Origin: an uncultured Halomonas sp.
Lineage (GTDB): Bacteria > Pseudomonadota > Gammaproteobacteria > Pseudomonadales > Halomonadaceae
DNA length: 64,000 nucleotides
Direction: 5' to 3'
NCBI RefSeq assembly: GCF_947493865.1
Contig: NZ_CANLTC010000019.1
Location: 1-64,000 of the forward strand
Shown here piece by piece: positions 55,875 through 64,000 of this stretch. Under the pieces are notes generated by a model. The model ran no database searches. It was not told the DNA's origin and saw only the letters and a program-made list of their open reading frames with translations. The stretch's first letter is position 1. Each line of letters opens with the position of its first letter. Made by a program: the position numbers and the translations under genes.

Positions 55875-56789
55875 TCAGATCGTCGGATCATCATGTGAAG
55901 TATTGCTACGTCTGCGTGCCCGGGGGTGGGCGGCATCGTAGACGCTTGCCAGGTGCTGCCAGTCGAGCCGGGTGTAGACTTGAGTGGTGGACAGATTGGC
56001 ATGCCCCAGCAGTTCCTGCACCGCACGCAGATCCTGGCTGGACTCGAGCAGATGGCTGGCGAAGGAGTGTCGCAGTCGGTGCGGGTGCAGATGTTCCGGC
56101 AAGCCACGTTCGATGGCGGCCTGAGCCAGGCGCAGTTGAATGGCGCGATGGCCCAGGCGCTTGCCCTGAAGCCCCACGAACAGTGCGGGCTCCTTGCTGT
56201 CCGCCAGCTGTCCGCGCACTGCCTTCCAGGCATCCAGTGCCTGGTGGGCGCGGTTGCCCAGTGGCACCTGACGCGGTTTGCTGCCCTTGCCTATTACCCG
56301 CACGCGTCGCGTCTCCAGGCTATCGAGATCAAGAGATGCCAGCTCCGCCAGACGCAACCCACAGGAGTAGAGCAGCTCCAGCATGGCCTGATCGCGCAGC
56401 GCCAGCGGCGAATCATCGTGAGGCGTATCGAGAAAGCGCGCTAGCTGATCCACATCCACCGGCCGTGGCAGATGTTGAGGCTGGCGCGGTGTGCGTACCA
56501 GCTTGACCGGGTTGTGGGGCAGCACCTGGTGATGCACCAGCTCTTCAACGAAACGCGCAAGCGCGGCACGACGGCGCGCCAGACTGCGAGGTGCCAGGCC
56601 GCGGCTACGTTCTTGAGCGAGAAAGCGCTTGACCAGCCCCGCATCGAGCCTGGACCAATCGGTGATGCCCTGCTCGCCGAGATAGCTCAGGAAGACTGCC
56701 AGATCGCGGCGATAGGCATCGACGGTTGCCGGACTTGCCTGCTGAGCCAGGGCGGCCAAAAAGGCGTTGACATCTTCTTTCATGGGCAT
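55875..56789 (-). CDS. xerC: Tyrosine recombinase XerC
   Basis: A 304-residue recombinase with N-terminal SAM-like domain and catalytic set R146 (GLRLAEL), K168 (GKGSK), H237-x-x-R240 (HRLRH), H263 (LLGHANL) and nucleophile Y272 (TQVYTRLD). With XerD it resolves chromosome dimers at dif. It sits in the conserved lptM-dapF-DUF484-xerC cluster. It starts at 56789 or the ATG two codons later. Confidence 0.95.
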   Translation of the reverse strand: MPMKEDVNAFLAALAQQASPATVDAYRRDLAVFLSYLGEQGITDWSRLDAGLVKRFLAQERSRGLAPRSLARRRAALARFVEELVHHQVLPHNPVKLVRTPRQPQHLPRPVDVDQLARFLDTPHDDSPLALRDQAMLELLYSCGLRLAELASLDLDSLETRRVRVIGKGSKPRQVPLGNRAHQALDAWKAVRGQLADSKEPALFVGLQGKRLGHRAIQLRLAQAAIERGLPEHLHPHRLRHSFASHLLESSQDLRAVQELLGHANLSTTQVYTRLDWQHLASVYDAAHPRARRRSNTSHDDPTI

Positions 56790-56817
56790 GGAGCGCTCGG
56801 CGGATTTATCAAGAGCT

Positions 56818-57534
56818 TCAGCGGGACCGGCTGTGCTGCACCATCAAGCGCGCAACGACTTCGCCCAGATATTCAGTGAATAGCGTGTCCAGGGTGGCGC
56901 GAAAATGCTCGGTGTCGTGACTGGCCAGCACCAGATACCCCAAGGGCTCGCCCAGGGCAAGTCGCGTCAGGGCGCAGGAACCGGCCTTCTTGGGCGGTTC
57001 GATATGCGGCAGCAATAGCTGCCAATCCTTGCGAGACAAGCGCCGGCAGCGACTAGTGCGACCGTCGAGCAGCGCCCCCAGGCGCGTTCCCGCATTGTCA
57101 TCGAGCACGAAGCGAGGGGGTTGAGGGGCGGTGGGCTCGGCATCCGTCAGACTGGAAGCGCACCATAGCGCCACGGACTGGGTGCGGAAACGCTCGGAGA
57201 GCTGTGTCGCCAACGCCTGGCCCAAGGCATCGTTGTTTTCCGCCTCGAGTAGTGCCAATACCAATTCCCGGGTGCGTCGATACTGGGATTCGTTGTGCCG
57301 CGCCGATTCAAGCAGCTGTTCCAGCCGCCCTTCGGCACTTTCGGCGCGTCTGCGCAGGTCGAGAACAAGACGCTCGAGCAGGGATATGGACCCGCCGATG
57401 TCCGGATGGGGCACCTTGAGTTGTTGTAATAGCCCCTCGCGCTCGACGAAGAAGTCGGGATGCTGTGCCAGCCATTGGGCTACGCGCTCGGGGTCCAATG
57501 TCTGAGGGGTGTCCGGGGCTTGGGCCTGGGGCAT
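56818..57534 (-). CDS. DUF484 family protein (YigA-like)
   Basis: A 238-residue GAF-like protein with a helical N-terminus. WLAQHPDFFVEREGLLQQLKVPHP is the family signature. A coiled coil (LERLVLDLRRRAESAEGRLEQLLESA) leads to the GAF-type domain. Function is unknown. The position between dapF and xerC is conserved in gammaproteobacteria. Confidence 0.88.
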   Translation of the reverse strand: MPQAQAPDTPQTLDPERVAQWLAQHPDFFVEREGLLQQLKVPHPDIGGSISLLERLVLDLRRRAESAEGRLEQLLESARHNESQYRRTRELVLALLEAENNDALGQALATQLSERFRTQSVALWCASSLTDAEPTAPQPPRFVLDDNAGTRLGALLDGRTSRCRRLSRKDWQLLLPHIEPPKKAGSCALTRLALGEPLGYLVLASHDTEHFRATLDTLFTEYLGEVVARLMVQHSRSR

Positions 57535-57569
57535 GAATAAACTACCTCGTTGCAACCTGTTGTACGCAA

Positions 57570-58403
57570 TCAGCTAAGTGTAACGCGGCCATCGAAAACC
57601 TTGATGGCGGGGCCGGTCATGAACATGGTGGCATCTTCGCTGGGCCATTCGATAGTCAGCCGGCCACCGGGTAACTCGACCTCGACTGGGCTTTCGAGCA
57701 GACCCCAGCGAATGCCGTTCGCCACCGCCGCGCAGGCGCCCGTGCCACAAGCCAGGGTTTCGCCGACACCGCGTTCAAAGACGCGCAGCCGGATTTCCTG
57801 GGGTGTCACGACCTGCATGAACCCTGCGTTGACGCGCCGCGGAAACCGCGGATGCCCCTCGATGGCGCGTCCAAGACGCGCCACGGGGGCGGTATCGACA
57901 TCGTCAACACGCAATAATGCATGGGGATTCCCCATCGACACTACGCCGATTTCAAGATGTTCGCCATCGGCGTCCAACGTGTGCAAGAGCTGATCCTGCT
58001 CTGCGCTGAAAGGAACCGCCTCGGGCTCGAAACGCGGCTTGCCCATGTCGACCCGCACCCGACCATCGTCCTCGATCATGAGAGTGAGGGGGCCGCCCTG
58101 GGTCTCGACGCGAATCTCGCGCTTATGAGTCAGGCGTTGATCGTAAACGAAACGCGCGAAGCAGCGGGCGCCGTTACCGCAATTTTCCACTTCACTGCCA
58201 TCCGCATTGTAGATGCGATAGCGGAAGTCCATCTCCGGGTCGCGAGGCGGCTCGACGGTAAGCAACTGATCGAAACCGATACCAAAGTGGCGATCCGCCA
58301 ACCGACGAACCTGCTCTGCATCAAGTCGCGCACGCTGGGTGACCAGATCGATCATCATGAAATCGTTGCCCAGGCCCTGCATCTTGGTAAATTGCAGCAA
58401 CAT
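57570..58403 (-). CDS. dapF: Diaminopimelate epimerase
   Basis: A 277-residue cofactor-free epimerase interconverting LL- and meso-DAP. The catalytic cysteines are C75 (ENCGNGARC) and C219 (ACGTGACAA); [15 protein letters not shown] is the N-terminal signature. The start at 58403 shares its A with the lysA stop (TGATG). It supplies meso-DAP for peptidoglycan and for LysA. Confidence 0.96.
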   Translation of the reverse strand: MLLQFTKMQGLGNDFMMIDLVTQRARLDAEQVRRLADRHFGIGFDQLLTVEPPRDPEMDFRYRIYNADGSEVENCGNGARCFARFVYDQRLTHKREIRVETQGGPLTLMIEDDGRVRVDMGKPRFEPEAVPFSAEQDQLLHTLDADGEHLEIGVVSMGNPHALLRVDDVDTAPVARLGRAIEGHPRFPRRVNAGFMQVVTPQEIRLRVFERGVGETLACGTGACAAVANGIRWGLLESPVEVELPGGRLTIEWPSEDATMFMTGPAIKVFDGRVTLS

Positions 58404-59659
58404 CACACCCTCTCCGGCAGCAGGGCTTCGCCATGCCATAGCGCCTCGATGGTTTCACGACGCCGGACTTCATGCATCCGATCGCCATCCACCATGATTT
58501 CCGGCGGGCGCGGGCGGCTGTTGTAGTTAGACGCCATCACGAAGCCGTAGGCACCGGCGGAACGCACTGCCAGCAGATCCCCCTCGGCCAGGGCCAGTTC
58601 GCGGTCCTTGCCCAGGAAGTCGCCAGTTTCGCAGACCGGGCCGACCACGTCGTAGAGCACTCCATTTCCAGGCGTTCGCTTGTCTACCGGAATGATCGCC
58701 TGCCAGGCCTGATAGAGCGAAGGACGAATCAGATCGTTCATGCCTGCATCGATGATGGCAAAGTTCTTTGTTTCGCCGGGCTTGAGGTACTCGACCCGGG
58801 TCAGCAGGATGCCCGCATTGGCGGCGATCGAGCGGCCCGGCTCGAACAGCAGGGTGAGGTCGCGCCCCTCGAGACGTTCGAGCAGGGCGCGGGCGTAGTC
58901 GAAGGGCTGTGGGGGTTGTTCGTCGCGATAGGGCACGCCCAGGCCACCGCCTAGATCGAGGTGTTCAATGACGATACCCTGTTCACCGAGCCTATCGAGC
59001 AGTACCAGCAAACGGTCCAGGGCATCGAGGAATGGCGAGAGTTCGGTGAGCTGAGAGCCGATATGACAGTCGATACCCACAGCCCGAACGTTTTCCATGG
59101 CGGCCGCTCGGGCATAGACGTCGAGAGCCTGATCCACCGGGATGCCGAACTTGTTGGCCTTGAGGCCAGTGGAAATATAGGGGTGAGTGCGGGCGTCCAC
59201 ATCCGGATTGACCCTCAGCGACACCGCCGCGACCTTACCCAGACTCGCCGCCACGTCGTTCAGGCGCTCGAGTTCCGGCAGGGATTCCACGTTGAAGCAC
59301 TTGATGCCCACGTCCAGCGCTCGGGCCATTTCATTGGCCTGCTTGGCAACTCCGGAAAAGACCACCTTGGCAGGATCGCCCCCGGCGGCCAGCACTCGTT
59401 CCAGCTCCCCCAGGGACACGATGTCGAAGCCAGCCCCCAGGCGTGCCAGTACGTTGAGTACCGCCAGGTTGGAGTTGGCCTTGACCGCATAGCAGATCAG
59501 ATGCGGGTGATCCCCCAACGCTTCGCTATAGGCGCGGTAGTGGCGCTCCAGGGTGGCTCGCGAGTAGACATAGCAAGGGGTGCCGAAACGCTCGGCAATG
59601 CTGGTCATGGGCACGTCTTCGGCATGAAGGATATCGTCGCGATAGTCGAAATGATCCAT
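58403..59659 (-). CDS. lysA: Diaminopimelate decarboxylase
   Basis: A 418-residue PLP enzyme of the alanine-racemase fold converting meso-DAP to lysine. The Schiff-base lysine is K60 (CYAVKANSN); [30 protein letters not shown] and [13 protein letters not shown] are family motifs. It starts 2 nt after lptM and is directly coupled to dapF. Confidence 0.96.
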   Translation of the reverse strand: MDHFDYRDDILHAEDVPMTSIAERFGTPCYVYSRATLERHYRAYSEALGDHPHLICYAVKANSNLAVLNVLARLGAGFDIVSLGELERVLAAGGDPAKVVFSGVAKQANEMARALDVGIKCFNVESLPELERLNDVAASLGKVAAVSLRVNPDVDARTHPYISTGLKANKFGIPVDQALDVYARAAAMENVRAVGIDCHIGSQLTELSPFLDALDRLLVLLDRLGEQGIVIEHLDLGGGLGVPYRDEQPPQPFDYARALLERLEGRDLTLLFEPGRSIAANAGILLTRVEYLKPGETKNFAIIDAGMNDLIRPSLYQAWQAIIPVDKRTPGNGVLYDVVGPVCETGDFLGKDRELALAEGDLLAVRSAGAYGFVMASNYNSRPRPPEIMVDGDRMHEVRRRETIEALWHGEALLPERV

Positions 59660-59661
59660 GT

Positions 59662-59862
59662 TCAGCGCTCTTCCTTGCTGTCGGGGAAGGCATCATGGTC
59701 GCTATCGTCCTGTTCCAGGCCGGGTTCCGTAAACTCCCGGGCTGGATCGTATTCCGCGGCGGCTTCTTCATCGTTTGGCGAGTAAAGCGGGCCTTTCTGA
59801 CCGCAGCCGGCCAGCAACATCAAAAGTAACAGAGCAATACCAGCACTTGATAGGGCGCGCAC
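59662..59862 (-). CDS. lptM: LptM (YifL-type) small lipoprotein
   Basis: 66 residues from a GTG start at 59862, set by AGGAGG 8 nt upstream. It has a lipobox LLAGC followed immediately by GQKGPLY, the hallmark of LptM/YifL. In E. coli LptM assists oxidative maturation of the LPS translocon LptD. Its start lies one base after the argH stop, so the genes are translationally linked. Confidence 0.9.
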   Translation of the reverse strand: MRALSSAGIALLLLMLLAGCGQKGPLYSPNDEEAAAEYDPAREFTEPGLEQDDSDHDAFPDSKEER

Positions 59863-59863
59863 G

Positions 59864-61297
59864 TCAAGCACCTCCTGGCGATGTCGGGCCGGTCGATTGC
59901 AGACGGGCCATTGCGTTGAGCGCATCCCGGGCCCGCTGGGCCGCGGCCCGCACCTGATTCGGTGCGGTACCGCCAATGTGATTGCGCGCGGCCACGGAGC
60001 CTTCCAGCGTCAGCACCTCGAAAACGTCGTCGGCGATGGCGCCGGAGAATTGTCGCAACTCCTCGAGGCTCATTTCGGAAAGGTCCTTGCCTTGCTCGAT
60101 GCCATAGGCCACGGATTGGCCCACGATCTCATGGGCATCGCGGAACGCCACGCCCTTGCGCACCAGATAATCCGCCAGATCCGTGGCGGTCGAGAAGCCT
60201 TTGCGCGCGGCCTCGAACATGCGCTCCGTCTTGGCCTCGATGGCGGGCACCATGTCGGCAAAGGCCTTGAGGCAGCCCTTGACGGTGTCCAGGGTGTCGA
60301 ACAACGGTTCCTTGTCTTCCTGATTGTCCTTGTTGTAAGCCAACGGCTGGGACTTCATCAAGGTCAACAGGCTCATCAGGTGGCCATAAACCCGCCCGGA
60401 CTTGCCCCGCACCAGTTCCGGCACATCCGGGTTCTTCTTCTGGGGCATGATCGAGGAGCCGGTGCAGAAACGATCCGGCAGATCGATGAAGTCGAACTGG
60501 GCGCTGCTCCACAGCACCAGTTCCTCGCTCATGCGGGACAGATGCATCAACAGCAAGCTGGCGAAGCTCACGAACTCGATGGCGAAATCGCGATCGCTGA
60601 CCGCATCAAGGGAGTTCTCGGCGGGAGACTCGAATCCCAGCAGTTCCGCGGTGACATGGCGATCGATGGGGTAGGTGGTGCCGGCAAGTGCCGCGGCGCC
60701 CAGGGGCATCACGTTGACCCGCTTGCGACAGTCGCGCAGGCGCTCCTGATCCCGGGCGATCATCTCCTGCCAGGCCAGCAGATGATGGCCGAATGTCACC
60801 GGCTGTGCGGTCTGCAGATGGGTGAAGCCCGGCATGATGGTATCGGCTTCGCGGTCCGCCAGCTCGATCATGCCGCTGCGCAGGCGCGCAAGTTCCGCAT
60901 CGACGACGTCGATCTCGTCACGCAGATAAAGACGAATGTCCGTGGCTACCTGGTCGTTGCGCGAGCGCCCGGTGTGCAGTTTCTTGCCGGTAGTGCCGAT
61001 CTTTTCGGTCAGCCGCGCTTCGATGTTCATGTGCACGTCTTCAAGGGCGACGGACCAGGGGAATTGACCGGCCTCGATCTCTGCCTCGACCTCGGCGAGC
61101 CCGTTGAGGATGGCCTCGCACTCCTCGCTGGTCAGCACGCCGACTCGCTCGAGCATGGTGGCATGCGCTTTTGAGCCGCGAATATCGTGGTGATAGAGGC
61201 GACGATCGAAATCCACCGAAGCGGTGAACTTCTCGACGAAGGCATCGGTGGGTTCGCTGAAGCGGCCACCCCAGGACTGGTTGGTTTGCTGGCTCAT
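59864..61297 (-). CDS. argH: Argininosuccinate lyase
   Basis: A 477-residue enzyme of the fumarase/aspartase superfamily, the last step of arginine synthesis. Motifs are [40 protein letters not shown] and the signature [12 protein letters not shown]. It is the first gene of the leftward argH-lptM-lysA-dapF-DUF484-xerC-HAD run. It is divergent from hemC across a gap of about 220 bp. Confidence 0.96.
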   Translation of the reverse strand: MSQQTNQSWGGRFSEPTDAFVEKFTASVDFDRRLYHHDIRGSKAHATMLERVGVLTSEECEAILNGLAEVEAEIEAGQFPWSVALEDVHMNIEARLTEKIGTTGKKLHTGRSRNDQVATDIRLYLRDEIDVVDAELARLRSGMIELADREADTIMPGFTHLQTAQPVTFGHHLLAWQEMIARDQERLRDCRKRVNVMPLGAAALAGTTYPIDRHVTAELLGFESPAENSLDAVSDRDFAIEFVSFASLLLMHLSRMSEELVLWSSAQFDFIDLPDRFCTGSSIMPQKKNPDVPELVRGKSGRVYGHLMSLLTLMKSQPLAYNKDNQEDKEPLFDTLDTVKGCLKAFADMVPAIEAKTERMFEAARKGFSTATDLADYLVRKGVAFRDAHEIVGQSVAYGIEQGKDLSEMSLEELRQFSGAIADDVFEVLTLEGSVAARNHIGGTAPNQVRAAAQRARDALNAMARLQSTGPTSPGGA

Positions 61298-61515
61298 GGT
61301 GCGAAGGCGTCCTGCACGGTCATGGTGATAGTTTGCCCAAGAGTGTACCAGAGTCATCGTTACAGGCGAGATTGGTGTGGAATGGTCGGCACGGCGTTGG
61401 CTAGTGGATTTTACTAAACCGGCGACTGCTTTATCATTAGGAGTAAATGCCGCCGTCGCGGCAGACGTCGATCGTGGTCGACGGATAACTCGACCATCTG
61501 AACCAGGAGTTTGCC

Positions 61516-62460
61516 GTGTCCGCCATCACGACCCTTCGTATTGCTACCCGCAAAAGCATGCTGGCCTTGTGGCAAGCCGAGCATGTGCGTGATCGCCTGC
61601 TGGAGTTGCATCCCGGTCTCGAGGTCGAACTGGTCGCCATGTCCACCCGAGGCGACAAGATTCTCGATACGCCCCTGGCCAAGGTCGGGGGCAAGGGGCT
61701 GTTCGTCAAGGAGCTGGAAGAATCGATGCTCGACGGTCGAGCAGACATCGCAGTGCATTCGATGAAGGATGTGCCGATGCACTTCCCCGAAGGATTGGGA
61801 CTGTCGGTCATCCTCGAAGGTGCCGAGGCTACCGATGCCTTCGTTTCAAACCACTATGTCAGCTTTGACGACTTGCCTGAAGGCGCCAAGGTCGGCACGT
61901 CCAGCTTGCGTCGAGGGTTGCAGGTCAGCGAGAAGCGCCCGGATCTGGAAGTGCTCACCTTGCGGGGCAACGTGCAGACGCGGCTGCGCAAGCTCGATGA
62001 TGGCGAGTATGATGCCATCATTCTTGCCACCTCGGGATTGCGGCGACTGGGACTCAGCGAGCGTATTACCATGGAACTGCCGGCGGAAATCAGTCTGCCT
62101 GCCTGTGGCCAGGGGGCGTTGGGCATCGAGTGCCGGATCAATGACCCTGAATTGCTGGATCTGCTGGTGCCTCTCGATCATCTGGATACCGCGACACGGG
62201 TGCGGGCCGAACGCGCCATGAACACGCGTCTGGATGGGGGGTGCCAGGTGCCCATTGCCGGGCATGCGGTGCTCGAAGAAGGCGGGCGAACCCTGTGGCT
62301 GCGCGCCCTTGTCGGTATGCCGGATGGCTCGCGAGTACTGCGTGCCGAGGGTCGTGGCTCGGCGAATGAGCCGGAAATACTGGGTATCCGCGTAGCCGAG
62401 GACCTTCTCGATCAGGGCGCCGGGAAAATCCTGGCCGAGGTCTACGGCGATACCGAATGA
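61516..62460 (+). CDS. hemC: Porphobilinogen deaminase (hydroxymethylbilane synthase)
   Basis: A 314-residue enzyme with N-terminal [30 protein letters not shown] (catalytic Asp) and the dipyrromethane-cofactor cysteine C243 in [10 protein letters not shown]. The start is GTG 61516 with CAGGAG upstream. It overlaps hemD (ATGA). Confidence 0.96.
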   Translation: MSAITTLRIATRKSMLALWQAEHVRDRLLELHPGLEVELVAMSTRGDKILDTPLAKVGGKGLFVKELEESMLDGRADIAVHSMKDVPMHFPEGLGLSVILEGAEATDAFVSNHYVSFDDLPEGAKVGTSSLRRGLQVSEKRPDLEVLTLRGNVQTRLRKLDDGEYDAIILATSGLRRLGLSERITMELPAEISLPACGQGALGIECRINDPELLDLLVPLDHLDTATRVRAERAMNTRLDGGCQVPIAGHAVLEEGGRTLWLRALVGMPDGSRVLRAEGRGSANEPEILGIRVAEDLLDQGAGKILAEVYGDTE

Positions 62461-63245
62461 ATGATTGCCCCAGGGTGCTGATCACACGTCCTGGCGCCCG
62501 TAGCATTCCCTTGCGCCACGCGCTCGAATCACTGGGCGTTGAGGTGGAAGGGCTGGATATCATGCGGCTCGAGGCGCTTCCCGAGAGCCACGACATACGC
62601 CAGGTATTGCTCGATTTCGATCTTTATCATGTGGTGGTGGTGATTAGCCCTTTTGCCGCCGAATGCCTGGTGGAAGGGCTTGACCGCTACTGGCCGCAGC
62701 TACCTTCAGGGCCTGGCTTCTATGCGGTGGGTGCTGGCACCGCCCAGGTGTTGAATGAGCGTCTTGGCGTGCGTGTGCGTATTCCTGTTGCGGCCAAAGA
62801 GGATACGAGTGAAGCATTGCTGCAATTGGCGTCGCTGCAGCGACTCGATAAGCAGCGCGTATTGCTGGTAGCGGGTGAGGGTGGGCGCACCCTGCTCGCT
62901 GAAAGCCTCGCGCAGCGCGGGGCTCGGGTGGACCGCATTGCACTATATCGGCGTAACCTGATGACACCTGAGGGCGTGGGCGCGTTACACTTGGCGAATG
63001 GAGATTTTTCAGCGCTGCTGGTGACCAGCAGCGAAGTACTCGAACATCTGGCAGGATGGTGCATGCCCAAGGCGTTGAACCAACCGCTAATCGTTTCCAG
63101 CCAGCGTTTGGCTACACTGGCTTATACGCTGGGATTTTTGCATCCTATGGTGGCGCAAGGTGCCACGCCCGCCGCCTTGGCGAGGGCTGTGGCCGATGTT
63201 TGCAACCTGGGTGGCGCCGATCATGACGATCTTGAAAAAGGCTAG
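62457..63245 (+). CDS. hemD: Uroporphyrinogen-III synthase
   Basis: A 262-residue protein with the loosely conserved two-domain HemD fold: [22 protein letters not shown] at the N-terminus, then [55 protein letters not shown] and [12 protein letters not shown]. It closes hydroxymethylbilane with inversion of ring D. Second gene of hemC-hemD-hemX. Confidence 0.93.
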   Translation: MNDCPRVLITRPGARSIPLRHALESLGVEVEGLDIMRLEALPESHDIRQVLLDFDLYHVVVVISPFAAECLVEGLDRYWPQLPSGPGFYAVGAGTAQVLNERLGVRVRIPVAAKEDTSEALLQLASLQRLDKQRVLLVAGEGGRTLLAESLAQRGARVDRIALYRRNLMTPEGVGALHLANGDFSALLVTSSEVLEHLAGWCMPKALNQPLIVSSQRLATLAYTLGFLHPMVAQGATPAALARAVADVCNLGGADHDDLEKG

Positions 63246-63251
63246 CAAGAA

Positions 63252-64000
63252 ATGAGCAAGCAAGGACACGATCAGGACAAACAACAAGGGGTGCCAGTTG
63301 GTACCAATGACAGCCGGTCACCTAGTGATGCATCGCATACATCAGGCATGAAACAAACGTCAGATACCCAGGAAGCGCCCTCGAGCGCTGCCCAGAAACC
63401 GGCGACTGCTGCCACGACGACCGGTGATGGTACGGTCGGCAGTCATGGTAAAGACGATGCCGGCAAACGACATTCCGCGCGGCGTGGATCGGGCAAGAGC
63501 GGTAGAGGCAAGACCTCAGGCAAGGAAACGGCAGGCAAGCCATCGACAAGCAAGCTCGCCGCGGATGACAAGTCGGCAACCGCCACTTCTGTGCCGGGTG
63601 CCACGCCTGTATCAAGTGAAGGCGCCGCCGCAGGTCCGCAAAGCGGCGAAGCGATGGGCAATGCTTCCACCTCCGCCACCACGTCTGCAGCTAGCGCTTC
63701 TAAGAGCCAGCCAGGCCCCGCCCCTACATCGACGGCAAGCACGGACCCCAAGCCTGAAGCGACTCGAACGACGAATACCGGTACAAAAGGGGCCGCTCAC
63801 ACCGGCGCATCTGCAAGTACCGCCGCACCCAGGTCGGGAGCGGGCGGTGGCGGTGCCATGTCGGGCACCACGACTGGCGGCCATCGTGGGGGTGGTGGCA
63901 GTGGACGCAGTATCACTGGCATCGTGGCGCTGGTGCTGGTGTTGATTCTCGCAGTGGCAGGCGTGGTTGCGGGATGGTGGCTATGGCAGCAGATGTCGGC
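63252..64000 (+). CDS. hemX: HemX-like membrane protein, 5' part, cut by the window end
   Basis: Starts at ATG 63252 (MSKQGHDQDKQQG), 6 nt after hemD, and stays open to the window edge (about 249 residues). The first 220 residues are low-complexity, rich in Ala, Ser, Thr, Gly, Pro and Lys. A single transmembrane helix follows (ITGIVALVLVLILAVAGVVAGWW). Position after hemD and this topology match HemX, a poorly understood partner of the heme branch whose coiled-coil C-terminal domain would lie outside the window. The N-terminal extension is much longer than in E. coli HemX. Confidence 0.82.
   Translation, partial: MSKQGHDQDKQQGVPVGTNDSRSPSDASHTSGMKQTSDTQEAPSSAAQKPATAATTTGDGTVGSHGKDDAGKRHSARRGSGKSGRGKTSGKETAGKPSTSKLAADDKSATATSVPGATPVSSEGAAAGPQSGEAMGNASTSATTSAASASKSQPGPAPTSTASTDPKPEATRTTNTGTKGAAHTGASASTAAPRSGAGGGGAMSGTTTGGHRGGGGSGRSITGIVALVLVLILAVAGVVAGWWLWQQMS

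Overview
The window looks like a chromosomal segment of a Halomonas-type gammaproteobacterium (family Halomonadaceae). The grounds are the fused nuoCD gene in a 13-gene nuo operon, the lptM-lysA-dapF-DUF484-xerC-HAD and engB/cytochrome c4/dsbA/EEP gene orders, an argH|hemC-hemD-hemX block, several TRAP transporters, a PHB-depolymerase-like esterase and a fairly high GC content. The genus is inferred from gene content; no rRNA gene is present.

Region 1 (1-7405) is one end of a Tn7-family transposon of the Tn6022/AbaR type. The five-gene operon tnsA(tniC)-tnsB(tniA)-tnsC(tniB)-tniQ(tniD)-tniE reads leftward with start/stop overlaps and ends in a hairpin terminator. Four repeats with a CAGTCG core and a terminal TGT/ACA lie between tnsA and the junction. 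The element interrupts comM; a 5-bp GCGGC next to the junction is the presumed target duplication, and the C-terminal part of comM continues to 8097. The far end of the transposon is outside the window. The only cargo visible is a short ORF, probably truncated and HerA-like.

Region 2 (8097-34617) is ordinary chromosome. It holds a Na/Ca exchanger, an aminotransferase/lipoprotein/hydrolase operon, malate synthase G with an IclR-type operator, an alanine/sodium symporter, thiS-thiG-trmB, a divergent EamA/LysR pair, an AEC transporter, a SCO protein with a partner, an FKBP isomerase with an esterase, two separate TRAP binding proteins with one membrane pair, an ABC-F ATPase, chaB, dtd, thiD and a YqaA protein. 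Between lysR and the AEC gene, on the minus strand, lies what looks like a complete Fur-controlled small RNA gene: a sigma-70 promoter, a Fur box over its spacer and -10, about 130 nt of transcript and a strong terminator. I see no protein annotation that explains it.

Region 3 (34636-49838) is the complete NADH:quinone oxidoreductase operon nuoA-B-CD-E-F-G-H-I-J-K-L-M-N with a good promoter. It is followed by a nested palindromic repeat (49841-50007). A second copy with the same architecture but different stem sequences lies at 9153-9293, also between convergent genes.

Region 4 (50044-64000) holds a second TRAP membrane pair without an adjacent binding protein, then EEP, dsbA and cytochrome c4, engB, the HAD-xerC-DUF484-dapF-lysA-lptM-argH cluster, and divergent hemC-hemD-hemX, with hemX cut by the window edge. 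No tRNA, rRNA or CRISPR array was found.
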